The notes under the pieces are model-generated. The model saw only the letters and a list, made by a program, of their open reading frames with translations. It ran no database searches and had not been told where the DNA came from. Source: Alistipes sp. (lineage in GTDB: Bacteria > Bacteroidota > Bacteroidia > Bacteroidales > Rikenellaceae). From it: a stretch of 64,000 nt of DNA. Location of the stretch: positions 124,001-188,000 of the forward strand of contig JAHHQO010000002.1 in NCBI GenBank assembly GCA_020026335.1, in the 5' to 3' direction. Positions 27,908 through 35,809 of this stretch are shown piece after piece; position 1 is the first letter of the stretch; each line of letters starts with the position of its first letter. Position numbers and translations under genes: made by a program.

Positions 27908-28789
27908 TCACTCCAGTTCCAGAGGAGTATGGGGAAGCTTGATATCCCCCGGTTCGGGAGCGACAAAACGGCCCTCCTTCTCGACCAACATCTTTATATT
28001 CAGCATACGCATCGCAGTGACGGGTTCCTTCCACAACCTCTCTTCCATACGAAGCCATTGTCGGCGTGTGATGCGTTGGCTCCGATGTCCGAAATCACCA
28101 CCAACCGACGGATCATGAATCCACAACGGTTTTCCATCGGGCTGTATAATGTATGAGGCTGTCCAACTGAAAAAGCCTTCCGACTCCTCCACGGCAAGTA
28201 TCAACCCCGGCAATCCGCCGAATTTCCACGGACCGTACTGCATCGGAAGATCCGGAGCGTAGCGGACGGTGTATTGGCGTCCCCGCCATGTGCAGGTAGC
28301 CTTGAAACAGGAATATCCGAGCACCGGCTCGCAGGGAACACTGTCTGTCGTCCAATGCAGGGGCTCCACCGGCTCCTCATATTCATAATCGCTTTCCCAC
28401 AATCTGTGGACGACGTTTCGATGGCCGACCGACGGATAGTTCGTATATACGTCACAATAACAGGGCTTCTCGTCCGGCGCGAATGCCCGGTTCATGTCTA
28501 TTCCGTCGAGTTTCTGTCTCCGCGCCTGAAAGGAAAGGGAATCGTAGAGGGCTGCTCCGACACTGTAATAGTGTACGTATTTCCGTCCCACGGACAAAAC
28601 CGTCCTGTCGAAGCAGGTTTTCCGGTCCGGCGTGTCCTGTGAATACCGGAATATGTAACCGACCTCCAACTGACAGGTGTCAATCGTCTTTCGGACTGAC
28701 AGGTCCCGTTCAACAACAAGCGACTGCATTTGCCCGCAAACTGAGCCCCATGCCGATAAAAGGACAAAAAATAAAAACAAATTCTTCAT
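27908..28789 (-). CDS. GLPGLI-family protein 1
   Basis: A 293-residue secreted protein of the GLPGLI family (TIGR01200 type), a Bacteroidota family of unknown function. The start is at ATG 28789 (MKNLFLFFVLLSAWGSVCG), which makes a proper signal peptide. The signature GLPGLI is at 192-197 after GPWKFG, preceded by CTWRGRQYTVRYAPDLP; an upstream pair EYEEPVEPLHW is shared with the other copies. The C terminus LPHTPLELE resembles the tails of copies 2 and 3. It lies 51 bp after precursor 1 and before the receptor gene. Confidence 0.92.
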   Translation of the reverse strand: MKNLFLFFVLLSAWGSVCGQMQSLVVERDLSVRKTIDTCQLEVGYIFRYSQDTPDRKTCFDRTVLSVGRKYVHYYSVGAALYDSLSFQARRQKLDGIDMNRAFAPDEKPCYCDVYTNYPSVGHRNVVHRLWESDYEYEEPVEPLHWTTDSVPCEPVLGYSCFKATCTWRGRQYTVRYAPDLPMQYGPWKFGGLPGLILAVEESEGFFSWTASYIIQPDGKPLWIHDPSVGGDFGHRSQRITRRQWLRMEERLWKEPVTAMRMLNIKMLVEKEGRFVAPEPGDIKLPHTPLELE

Positions 28790-28806
28790 AAAGCCTTGAT
28801 AATATT

Positions 28807-28830
28807 GGGTGTCTGATGAAACCGACACCC
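28807..28830 (-). promoter_or_regulatory. Stem-loop between precursor 1 and GLPGLI 1
   Basis: GGGTGTC (28807-28813) pairs with GACACCC (28824-28830) around a 10-nt loop, between the stop of the precursor and the start of the GLPGLI gene. No T-run follows, so it may stabilise the upstream precursor mRNA or reduce read-through. Confidence 0.6.
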
Positions 28831-28840
28831 GAATATACAA

Positions 28841-29059
28841 TTATTTTTCTCCGAATACAAGCCAAATATCTTTCCCTTCTTCTTTTGTCTCTTTCCCGGA
28901 AATCCCATTGGCACGGCCATTAGCATCGATGGAAGAACCTCCATTATCGGCATAGTAACAGCCGCAACGACACATATATGATTCTCCTCCCAAGATATGT
29001 CTCATCTCCTTTTCTGAAAGGGTTTCTTTTTCGATTCGGTTTGCTTTCAGTGATTTCAT
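28841..29059 (-). CDS. GG-leader RiPP precursor peptide 1 (CxCxCYY core)
   Basis: A 72-residue peptide. The leader MKSLKANRIEKETLSEKEM...LGG ends in a double glycine at 24-25, the pattern of the Bacteroidales GG precursor family (TIGR04149 type). The 47-residue core starts ESYMCRCGCYYADNGGSSID and goes on with ANGRANGISG; three cysteines, a double Tyr and GGSS are features reported for radical-SAM-associated precursors of this family. It is the first gene of module 1. No maturase is in the window, so modification is an inference. A shared upstream box precedes it. Confidence 0.85.
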   Translation of the reverse strand: MKSLKANRIEKETLSEKEMRHILGGESYMCRCGCYYADNGGSSIDANGRANGISGKETKEEGKDIWLVFGEK

Positions 29060-29225
29060 AGCTCTTTAGTTTTAGGTTTGTACAATATTTTTCAGATTTT
29101 GTCCTGCGACGGAGTGTCCGAATCTGCCGAATTGCAGTTCTAAATTCGGAGAATTACATTACCTTTCAATGCCGTGTCTGTATTTTAGTTCAACTTATAA
29201 GCTGTCACACTCGGTTTTGTTCCCG
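29060..29225 (-). promoter_or_regulatory. Shared upstream region of precursor 1
   Basis: The first 45 bases before the ATG (AAATATTGTACAAACC...) are nearly identical to those before precursor 4 and before GLPGLI 4. Near 29180-29220 lies a block (plus strand TTTTAGTTCAACTTATAAGC) that recurs before precursors 2 and 3 and before GLPGLI 4. It is likely the promoter region of the array, though no exact TAnnTTTG box is seen. Confidence 0.55.
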
Positions 29226-29300
29226 CCATGGGAGGGCTTTATTGGTTCTTGGAATATTGTTTCGGTGCGAGTCTTTACCTCGGCAGCGTTTCCCGAAACG

Positions 29301-30539
29301 TTATTCTCGTTGCTGTTCTTCGAGTTTCGAGCGCAGCGCATCGCCGCGCAAATCGACGGCAACGATCTTCCCGTCGGCATCCAGCAGGAAGTTGTGTGGA
29401 ATCGTCTCGATACCGAACATCCGGAACAGACGGTCGTAGTCCGAATCGTCCTCGCGCAGGATTACATGGGTCAGCGCCGTGCCGCTCCCGTCGGCCTCTA
29501 CGGCCTGCTTCCAGCGGTTCAGGTTTTCGTCGATGGATACGGCATATACCGCAAGCGTTCCTTCGTAATCGCGGGCCGCAGCCAGCAGCCCCGGCACCTC
29601 CTCGCGGCACGGACCGCACCACGAAGCCCAAAAATCGATCAGCACATAGGGCGTTTGCAAACTGCGCCACGACGTTTCCTTGCCTTCTCTGTCGGGCAAA
29701 GAAAAGTCTGCAACCTCATCATTCAAGGCATAGTGCTCTATTTCCGGCTCCGTCACATACAGTTCGGAATGCGATTCAATCGGATACGGAGGCAAATCAC
29801 CCATCAGAACGGCACGACGATTCAGCACGGTTTTGGTTCGAAGCGTCATATCGCCGATCGAATCTCCCGTAATAGACGATATGCCCGTCAACATGGAACG
29901 ATTCACGTCATCCGGCCAGCGGTGAAGTATTTCATCCTTGATTTTTGCAAGCGAATCGGCAGGCAGGTCGAATAGCATATTGTAGGCTAAGAATGCATTT
30001 ATAAGGCTTTTCGTGTCGCGAAGCAAATCGATGCTTCGCGAACGCATGTCGGCGGAAACTTGTTCTAATTCCTGTCCGAGTTCTTCCGCTTGATCGCTTC
30101 CCGAATCCGCATTCGCCAATGCCATTCGCAATTTGCGCTGTTTTTGCATGCCGGCATGGAGCCCGCTCCAATAGTCGACCACTTCCTCCGAGGCTTCGGA
30201 GCCGTCGACTTCAGGATAGAGAGTCGGCATATCCGGATCAAACACAAAAGAGGCTCTTTCTCCCCGGGCGAACCGGAACTGTTGAAAACTTGTCGGACAA
30301 TCCTTTATAATGACCTCGCACAGCATTTCGGGATAGGGCATTTTCGTTCGGAACGTCGCTTTATTACCCGCAATTCGCACGGAATCGAGCCAAGTGGCGG
30401 AGTTCGTATCGTAGTAACCCAGTAGATATGCCTGATGCCCGTTGAAATCGTATCCGTCAGCGATGGTCATATCGAGCGTAAAATTCGACTGCGTACATGC
30501 TGAGAACAACAAGGCAAAAACGAACAGAGAATTTTTCAT
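29301..30539 (-). CDS. TlpA-like thioredoxin lipoprotein
   Basis: A 412-residue lipoprotein (lipobox LLFSACTQ, Cys15) with an N-terminal DUF4369-like part (about 20-115), a helical middle and a C-terminal thioredoxin fold of the TlpA/ResA type. The redox motif WCGPC is at 307-311 (FWASWCGPCREEVPGL), and the cis-Pro loop is IETIPHNFLLD. It probably acts on extracytoplasmic disulfides, for example of precursor cores that hold two or more cysteines. It follows the C39-like gene by four bases and precedes module 1. Confidence 0.92.
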   Translation of the reverse strand: MKNSLFVFALLFSACTQSNFTLDMTIADGYDFNGHQAYLLGYYDTNSATWLDSVRIAGNKATFRTKMPYPEMLCEVIIKDCPTSFQQFRFARGERASFVFDPDMPTLYPEVDGSEASEEVVDYWSGLHAGMQKQRKLRMALANADSGSDQAEELGQELEQVSADMRSRSIDLLRDTKSLINAFLAYNMLFDLPADSLAKIKDEILHRWPDDVNRSMLTGISSITGDSIGDMTLRTKTVLNRRAVLMGDLPPYPIESHSELYVTEPEIEHYALNDEVADFSLPDREGKETSWRSLQTPYVLIDFWASWCGPCREEVPGLLAAARDYEGTLAVYAVSIDENLNRWKQAVEADGSGTALTHVILREDDSDYDRLFRMFGIETIPHNFLLDADGKIVAVDLRGDALRSKLEEQQRE

Positions 30540-30543
30540 AACT

Positions 30544-30900
30544 TCAGTATTTTAATTTAACAGTATTTCGATCGAACGGTATCTCGGTACGGCGACCCGC
30601 AACCGTACTCAGGACAATCACCTGCCGCTCGCGGTCGAGCGATTCGACCAGAAAGAAGGGATATTCCTCCTCTCCGGCCTTGACGACAAACGGAACCTCG
30701 ATCTCGAAGAGCTGCCCGAACACCAGTCGGCATACCATGTTAGGTACATGCAACTCATCCAGCGTGTCGCTGAGCGACCGGATGCTGTGCGGCAGTGGAT
30801 GGTCGGCATACGCCTCCCGAATCCGAAGCAGGTCGATGCGCATGCGTAGCTTTCGCAAAAAAAGATGCAGCAAATACGGTATGGTACGATTCATATTCAT
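30544..30900 (-). CDS. C39-like domain protein lacking catalytic cysteine
   Basis: A 118-residue protein that resembles the C39-peptidase-like domain fused to vitamin K epoxide reductase and thioredoxin modules in some Bacteroidales proteins: HPLPHSIRSLSDTLDELHVPNMVCRL, then LFEIEVPFVVKAGE and FLVESLDRERQVIVL. The catalytic N-terminal Cys of active C39 peptidases is absent, and the position of the active His holds other residues. It may bind the GG leader without cutting it, or be a truncated remnant of the larger protein. It ends four bases before the TlpA-like gene, so the pair is translated together. Confidence 0.6.
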   Translation of the reverse strand: MNMNRTIPYLLHLFLRKLRMRIDLLRIREAYADHPLPHSIRSLSDTLDELHVPNMVCRLVFGQLFEIEVPFVVKAGEEEYPFFLVESLDRERQVIVLSTVAGRRTEIPFDRNTVKLKY

Positions 30901-30910
30901 TTTATATCGC

Positions 30911-31163
30911 TTATCTTAAACTAATCTTGATCGTGAACATCACCGATGCAGGTCGCAGACGGTAGGAATATACGTAATTCGTAATATCGGACTGGAAAGC
31001 AGAGCGGAACGCACCGCTGTCCAGCAGGTTCCGGGCTTCGATGCCGTACTCCATGCGCTCGGTTTTCCATATGAGCGAGGCTCAACGCCCCTTCGTATGT
31101 CGTGCCGTAGATAAGGTTGCACTCGGAGCGATAGTAGGATGCGTCAATCGAACCGAACAGCAT
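30911..31163 (-). pseudogene. 3' fragment of a second TonB-dependent receptor
   Basis: Two pieces match the end of the intact receptor at 25198-27852. LFGSIDASYYRSECNLIYGT followed by TYEGALSL matches LFASLDVSYYRS...TYEGSLSR, and then, in another frame after a deletion, MEYGIEARNLLDSGAFRSAF continues to FTIKISLR at the stop (30911). The middle and the whole N-terminal part are absent. It directly follows GLPGLI 2, as the intact receptor follows GLPGLI 1, so it is the relic of module 2. Confidence 0.88.
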
Positions 31164-31175
31164 ACGCTCTCCTGC

Positions 31176-32126
31176 TCACTCCCGCTCGATGGGGTTATAG
31201 GGGAGCGTCCAAGAATCATCCAAATCCCGTAGACCTTGAGCCGTGAAGATTTGGATAAGAGTTCTCCCCATTCCGCCATCAATCACCTCATAGGGGAAAT
31301 GATGGAATCGCAGCATCCAGGTATTGAACCGCCTGCGTGTTACGTGCCGCGTCGGAATGATATAACAAGCCATCGGTCGGGCCGTTTGATCCAATCCGCA
31401 GCATTCCCACGCATAATGTTTCTGGCTGTCCTCCGCCTGGAGGATAAGACCGGGTAGCCCGCCGAGTTTCCATGGGCCATGGGAAAAAGGTATTTCCGGT
31501 GTGAACCAGGCCGTCCATTCTCGTCCCCGAAAACGGCAGACCGCCTTGATGCAATCATACGAACCGATCTGCCGATGCTCCTCCGAGATGTCCCAATCCA
31601 ACACAGGCAACGGCTCTTCATATTCATAAGCCATATTTTCATTCGCATAATCGGAGGCACGTTCCGTCAGGGTCCGATGTCGGCGGTCAATCCATATCTC
31701 GCTGTTGATCGAGCCTACATCACCGGCAAATTTTTTCAGGGCCCGTTCCTGCTCCGTATATGGATATTGAATACTGAGATATCGGCCTTTCCGATCCGCC
31801 TCCGCCTGAACTTTTGTGAAAACCGTATTGCTGAATCGCATGGCCAGACTGAAATACGACAGGTAGTTTGGGCCAATGTCACAAACCATGACCGTGGCGT
31901 TTTTTTCCGGACGAAGCGTGTCCGTTACAAAGCGGCATTGATAGTAGATCCGGCAGACAGAGGTATCCTGAATCAGACTGTCGCGGAGCAACCAGTTGCC
32001 AGGTGTACATTTTGAAGTAGAAGGCAACAGAATACGTCGGGTTATTTTATTGTCTTGGCTCAAAACTTGTTCTGGCATGACAGCCATCAACAAGGAAAAT
32101 ACCGCGAATAATAGTCGGAAAAACAT
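31176..32126 (-). CDS. GLPGLI-family protein 2
   Basis: A 316-residue secreted GLPGLI protein, with a signal peptide ending near VLSQ (residue 24). The signature GLPGLI is at 223-228 after GPWKLG, and CRFRGREWTAWFTPEIP precedes it. EYEEPLPVLDW and the C-terminal LPYNPIERE link it to the other copies; the N-terminal third is divergent. It is module 2, after precursor 2 and followed by the receptor remnant. Confidence 0.92.
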   Translation of the reverse strand: MFFRLLFAVFSLLMAVMPEQVLSQDNKITRRILLPSTSKCTPGNWLLRDSLIQDTSVCRIYYQCRFVTDTLRPEKNATVMVCDIGPNYLSYFSLAMRFSNTVFTKVQAEADRKGRYLSIQYPYTEQERALKKFAGDVGSINSEIWIDRRHRTLTERASDYANENMAYEYEEPLPVLDWDISEEHRQIGSYDCIKAVCRFRGREWTAWFTPEIPFSHGPWKLGGLPGLILQAEDSQKHYAWECCGLDQTARPMACYIIPTRHVTRRRFNTWMLRFHHFPYEVIDGGMGRTLIQIFTAQGLRDLDDSWTLPYNPIERE

Positions 32127-32139
32127 ATGTAATTGTTTT

Positions 32140-32172
32140 TAATGGTCGATCCAAGAACAGGATCGACCATTA
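32140..32172 (-). promoter_or_regulatory. Stem-loop between precursor 2 and GLPGLI 2
   Basis: A perfect 13-bp stem (TAATGGTCGATCC 32140-32152 with GGATCGACCATTA 32160-32172, loop AAGAACA). It lacks a T-run on the minus strand and occupies the same position as the stem-loops in modules 1 and 3. Confidence 0.65.
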
Positions 32173-32184
32173 GTGAACCACACT

Positions 32185-32391
32185 CTATACCATCTTACAA
32201 TTAACCTCCAAACCGCTCCCCTCCATTTCTGTGACAAGTTGCGGAAAGTCTTTTTCTGCTATGATGGTCATACCGCCGTCCTTCCAACGGCACTCCCACG
32301 TCTGATAGGGATCGCGTTCACCGCCCCGTACCTGGTTCATCTGTTTTTTTGAGAGCTGCTGTGTAGCAAAATTTTTCATAGTCGTTTTCAT
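32185..32391 (-). CDS. GG-leader precursor peptide 2
   Basis: A 68-residue peptide with the leader MKTTMKNFATQQLSKKQMNQ ending VRGG at 21-24, the same pattern as precursor 3. The core of 44 residues is unlike precursors 1 and 4 and holds two cysteines, one in TWECRWKDG and one near the C terminus (EVNCKMV), with an aromatic and acidic middle. The start is at ATG 32391; a second Met lies four codons later. It heads module 2 and is followed by a stem-loop and GLPGLI 2. Confidence 0.78.
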   Translation of the reverse strand: MKTTMKNFATQQLSKKQMNQVRGGERDPYQTWECRWKDGGMTIIAEKDFPQLVTEMEGSGLEVNCKMV

Positions 32392-32634
32392 AGTCGTAGT
32401 TTTTGTCGATTTTGAATTCTGTTTCGGTCCGGACTTTTGCCTCTCGACAGGCGTCCTGAACTGCCGTTTTCCGATTCATATTCCGATGCTCCGGAAAATA
32501 ATTATGCCTTTTTGCTTTTTTGTCGAACTTTTGAGCTGTCGCATTCGGTTTTGCTTCCTCACGGGAAGGTTTTTTCGTATTCGGATGGCAAGTCCGAATG
32601 ATACGAATGGAAGTCATGGGGTTCCGCTGGTCGG
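32336..32634. repeat. Segmental duplication, copy 1 (with 34237-34528)
   Basis: About 300 bp nearly identical to 34237-34528. Each copy covers the first precursor codons, the 5' UTR and upstream DNA, and ends in bases that encode the last residues (PTSGTP-stop) of the aspartyl protease at 34508-35743; here those bases abut a receptor fragment instead. Copy 1 carries a small extra duplication (ATACGAATGG) missing in copy 2. The joint near 32634-32650 shows rearrangement. Confidence 0.85.
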
Positions 32635-32649
32635 CAAAGGTCTGTTCCT

Positions 32650-33053
32650 CGATTGAGCGGTCCGTCACGTCGGCGTATCCCGACGGCGCGTAACGGCCGG
32701 AGCCTTGACTTTCACCTCGCGGATTTCGGTCGTGTTTTCCCAGACTGCGAAATCCACCCGCTGCGTCCGTGCCGCGACGGAACGCACCTCTTCATGGATG
32801 TTGAATCCCGTACCGCCACCGAATCGGCAACACCCCGGTATTCGAGCCGGTAGACGCCGTTGTCGCCCGTGATGGCATAATTGTACACGGCACGCCGGGC
32901 CGTGTCCTGCAACAGCACGTTCGCACTCTCTACCGGACGCGACGTCGCCGCATCGCGGAGTGTACCGGTGATGATTATTCGCTCCTGAGCCCGGAGATTT
33001 TCGGCGGTTCCGAGGAGCAGCAAGGCAACAAAAAGTATCGGGAGTGTACGCAT
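32650..33053 (-). pseudogene. 5' fragment of a third TonB-dependent receptor
   Basis: From ATG 33053 the protein MRTLPILFVALLLLGTAENL has a signal peptide and then IIITGTLRDAATSRPVESAN, matching the N terminus of the intact receptor (VISGTIRNATTSRPVGSVNV). After SVAVR the frame shifts (GFNIHEEVRSVAARTQRVDF continues in another frame), a second break follows after VKAPAVTRRRD, and the last match is YADVTDRSI near 32655. The barrel is absent. It follows GLPGLI 3 by 44 bp and is the relic of module 3. Confidence 0.88.
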
Positions 33054-33097
33054 GGCAAAGGTGGATTTTTTTTTGCAAATGCTTAACAAGTATATTT

Positions 33098-33997
33098 TTA
33101 CTCCAGCTCAAGCGGATTATAGGGAATCGGACTGCATTGATCATGGGTAATGAGCCGAGGTTGGCCATCCTGAAGCGTCACGAAATAGTTTTGTCCCGTC
33201 TTGGCGAAAAACGTGTTGATCGGATTGTTGTAGATAGTGCGAGCGGCCTTTTGCACCCGCTCGCGCGACATCTTGCGGGAGGGCACCTTGTAACGAAGCA
33301 TCGGCTCTGCGGGCTTCTCGATGCCGATCGCCCTGAAGCAGTACTCTCCTGAAGCGTCTTTGGCGGCCAAAACCATCCCCGGCAAACCGTGGAATTTCCA
33401 GAATCCGGCAATTGCGGGAAGATCCGGGGCATACCAAACACTCCATTCCCGCCCTCGGAATGAACACCGAGCCTTCATACAGCGGTATCCCAGAATCCCG
33501 CAAACAGCGTCGTCAAGTTCCCATTCGATTGCCGGCAGCGGTTCATCATAGGTATGGAACAGATTATCGATGTTGGGCAACAACACGCATTCTTCGAGTA
33601 TCCTGCGGCGGAGATCGACGTAAAGTGCCGCGGAATATTGTACGCTGCACGAGTCCATCCACTCATAAGAATTCTTTCGGTTCCGGTCGGTATGGTTTTT
33701 TGATAGTTCCCGAAGGTACATACTGTAGAAACTTGTGTAGCAGCTCCCCGTTTCGGCAACGATTCTGTCATGGCGCACCAGCGTATCGATCCGAACGGTG
33801 AGGTCATAGATGACACGCAGGGCGATATCATCGATCTCCTCCCGCTCGGCAGTAGAATAAAAACTCTCGAAATTCGGGATATAAGTACCTGAATAGACCG
33901 GCATGGTGCGTTTCATTTCGGAGAGCGGAACGATACGCTGAGCCGAAGCCGAAAGGCATGACAACAAGGTAATTATTATATAAGTGAATTTTGTCAT
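33098..33997 (-). CDS. GLPGLI-family protein 3 (GLPGMV variant)
   Basis: A 299-residue secreted protein with a signal peptide ending in LSASAQ (20). The family signature is HGLPGMVL (204-209), a Met-Val variant, preceded by CSFRGREWSVWYAPDLP. YDEPLPAIEWELDD and the C-terminal IPYNPLELE match the other copies. It follows precursor 3 by 82 bp with a stem-loop between and precedes a receptor relic. Confidence 0.9.
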   Translation of the reverse strand: MTKFTYIIITLLSCLSASAQRIVPLSEMKRTMPVYSGTYIPNFESFYSTAEREEIDDIALRVIYDLTVRIDTLVRHDRIVAETGSCYTSFYSMYLRELSKNHTDRNRKNSYEWMDSCSVQYSAALYVDLRRRILEECVLLPNIDNLFHTYDEPLPAIEWELDDAVCGILGYRCMKARCSFRGREWSVWYAPDLPAIAGFWKFHGLPGMVLAAKDASGEYCFRAIGIEKPAEPMLRYKVPSRKMSRERVQKAARTIYNNPINTFFAKTGQNYFVTLQDGQPRLITHDQCSPIPYNPLELE

Positions 33998-34034
33998 CGA
34001 ACTTGCTTGAAATTGTCATCGGGCTTGTCAGGAA

Positions 34035-34067
34035 GAGTTGTTCGTCAAAAAATTCGACGAACAACTC
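34035..34067 (-). promoter_or_regulatory. Stem-loop between precursor 3 and GLPGLI 3
   Basis: A perfect 12-bp stem (GAGTTGTTCGTC 34035-34046 with GACGAACAACTC 34056-34067, 9-nt A/T-rich loop) starts 12 bases after the precursor stop. No T-run follows on the minus strand. Confidence 0.65.
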
Positions 34068-34079
34068 CCCGAGTTCTAT

Positions 34080-34292
34080 TTAGCAAACAATGCCAACCGC
34101 ATCTACCGGGCGTTTGATATTGTTTACAGCTTCGTTGGCGTTCTCACCAGGTACATCGACCCAATAGCCGTCGTTCGGGCTATCGTCATCGCCCCATTTG
34201 GTGACAACATAACAGCGCCATCCGCCCTTGGCTTCGTTCATCTGTTTTTTTGTCAGTTGCTGTGCTGCAAAATTTTTCATGTTCGTTTTCAT
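34080..34292 (-). CDS. GG-leader precursor peptide 3
   Basis: A 70-residue peptide. The start at ATG 34292 (MKTNMKNFAAQQLTKKQM) was chosen by analogy with precursor 2 rather than the longer in-frame ATG. The leader ends NEAKGG (19-24). The 46-residue core begins WRCYVVTKWGDDDSPNDG and ends VDAVGIVC, with two cysteines at its ends, so a terminal disulfide or thioether loop is possible. The core is unlike that of precursor 2 although the leaders and 5' DNA are nearly the same, which points to leader conservation with core replacement. Confidence 0.76.
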   Translation of the reverse strand: MKTNMKNFAAQQLTKKQMNEAKGGWRCYVVTKWGDDDSPNDGYWVDVPGENANEAVNNIKRPVDAVGIVC

Positions 34293-34528
34293 AGTCGTAG
34301 TTTTTGTCGATTTTGAATTCTGTTTCGGTACGGACTTTTGCATCTCGACAGGCGTCCTGAACTGCCGTTTTCCGATTCATATTCCGATGCTCCGGAAAAT
34401 AATTCTATTTTCTTATACCTTTTAGTCGAACTTATGAGCTGTCGCATTCGGTTTTGTTTCCTCGCGGGAAGGTTTTTTCGTATTCGGATGGCAAGTCCGA
34501 ATGGAAGTCATGGGGTTCCGCTGGTCGG
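34237..34528. repeat. Segmental duplication, copy 2 (with 32336-32634)
   Basis: Nearly identical to 32336-32634. It includes the start of precursor 3, its 5' region and the last seven codons of the aspartyl protease gene (34508-34528), here in their intact context, so this copy is likely the parent arrangement. Confidence 0.85.
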
Positions 34529-35743
34529 AGGTATTCCGCACCGGATGAACAGCGTATCCCGGTTCCGAACAATCGTAAACGAATGCCCGGATGCAGTTTC
34601 ATCGAAATAGGTGCGCGGCAGGTCGAACAACCGCCGACCGTCCACATCGAGAATCACATCACCTTCTTCCACGCCGAAATCCTGCCAATACGATCCGTCC
34701 TTCACGAAATCGACTACGGCATGTCCCTCTCTGCTCCGGAAAGCCCGGAAACGGAATTTGGCCATCCCTTCCTGCCGGCTCTGATCCTCCTGCAGGGAGA
34801 TGTATGCGATGGGGAACAGTTCGATACGGTGTTGCGCCGGATGAAACCGCAGATTGAATGACTTCAAAAAGTCCATGCCTGCCACGACCATCTCGCGCTC
34901 TCCCGAAATACGCCACGGACGCAATAGTTCACGGTGCTCAATCCATAATTTGCGGTTCAATAATCCATATTCATTCAGCCAATAGAAAGTCGGTAAGACT
35001 CCGTTTTTGGACGGGCAAACGTATTTGCGTGTGGTCTCGTCGTTCAGTACCGCACGCATCGTACTGTCGGGTTCGGCATACAGATAGACGAGGGATTCGG
35101 GGCTTCCGGTATCCAATACCAAATCGACCCGTGGCCGCACTTTTTCGTTCCGGCAATGGAACTGAAACGGGAAATCCCGAATAACAAATTGGTTTCCGAC
35201 GACATCCAGCTGCAAAGAGATACCCGGCAACGAAAAAACGGGCCAATCGTATACGGAGAGGTATTTGTTTTCGCTATCGAACTCCCACGTGCGGGTCTCT
35301 TCGAGCGGAATGGAGAAAATGCCGTCGGCCGCAAGCAGGTTCAAAGAACGCCCGTCCACAATCCGGCACCCGGAATAGCAGACCCGACTGTTCCCGACCG
35401 ATATCGAGACGGGGTGCTCCACGGTCATGCAGGGGATGTCTCGCTTGAAATTCCATCCCGACTTCAGTGTCTCCGTAGGACGGAACCGGTCGATCAGGCC
35501 GCTTTTTTCTGCAAAGTTCCTGTCCAGAACGAGCATTCCGGCACTTCCCGTATCGAAAATCAGCTTACACGTATGAGCAGAATCCAACTTCGTTTCGATG
35601 ACCGGATGTCCCATCATGTCGTACTCGAATCTCGCAGTTGCGGGTTCGATGGTGCATGCCGGAACGTACGACTGCGCTCCTTCGTCCCGACGGATGCAGG
35701 CCGAAGCGAGAAACAGAATGAAAATAATGAGTATCCGAAACAT
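34508..35743 (-). CDS. Retropepsin-like aspartyl protease with PDZ domain, copy 1
   Basis: A 411-residue lipoprotein (lipobox LASAC, Cys16) with two aspartyl-protease half motifs, DTGSAG at 64-69 (LIFDTGSAGMLVLD) and DTGS at 211-214 (LVLDTGSPES), which could form one active site. A PDZ-like domain follows near residues 345-405 (FGVEEGDVILDVDGRRL). It is probably anchored facing the periplasm or surface. It lies in tandem after precursor 4 (66-bp gap) and before precursor 3, so it is a candidate for trimming precursor or mature peptide. Which peptide it acts on is unknown. Confidence 0.85.
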   Translation of the reverse strand: MFRILIIFILFLASACIRRDEGAQSYVPACTIEPATARFEYDMMGHPVIETKLDSAHTCKLIFDTGSAGMLVLDRNFAEKSGLIDRFRPTETLKSGWNFKRDIPCMTVEHPVSISVGNSRVCYSGCRIVDGRSLNLLAADGIFSIPLEETRTWEFDSENKYLSVYDWPVFSLPGISLQLDVVGNQFVIRDFPFQFHCRNEKVRPRVDLVLDTGSPESLVYLYAEPDSTMRAVLNDETTRKYVCPSKNGVLPTFYWLNEYGLLNRKLWIEHRELLRPWRISGEREMVVAGMDFLKSFNLRFHPAQHRIELFPIAYISLQEDQSRQEGMAKFRFRAFRSREGHAVVDFVKDGSYWQDFGVEEGDVILDVDGRRLFDLPRTYFDETASGHSFTIVRNRDTLFIRCGIPPTSGTP

Positions 35744-35809
35744 ATAATCGTCCGTTTCAATATAAACTCTCCAATGTACTGTAGCTTATATAGTTATTGA
35801 CAAGTTTCA

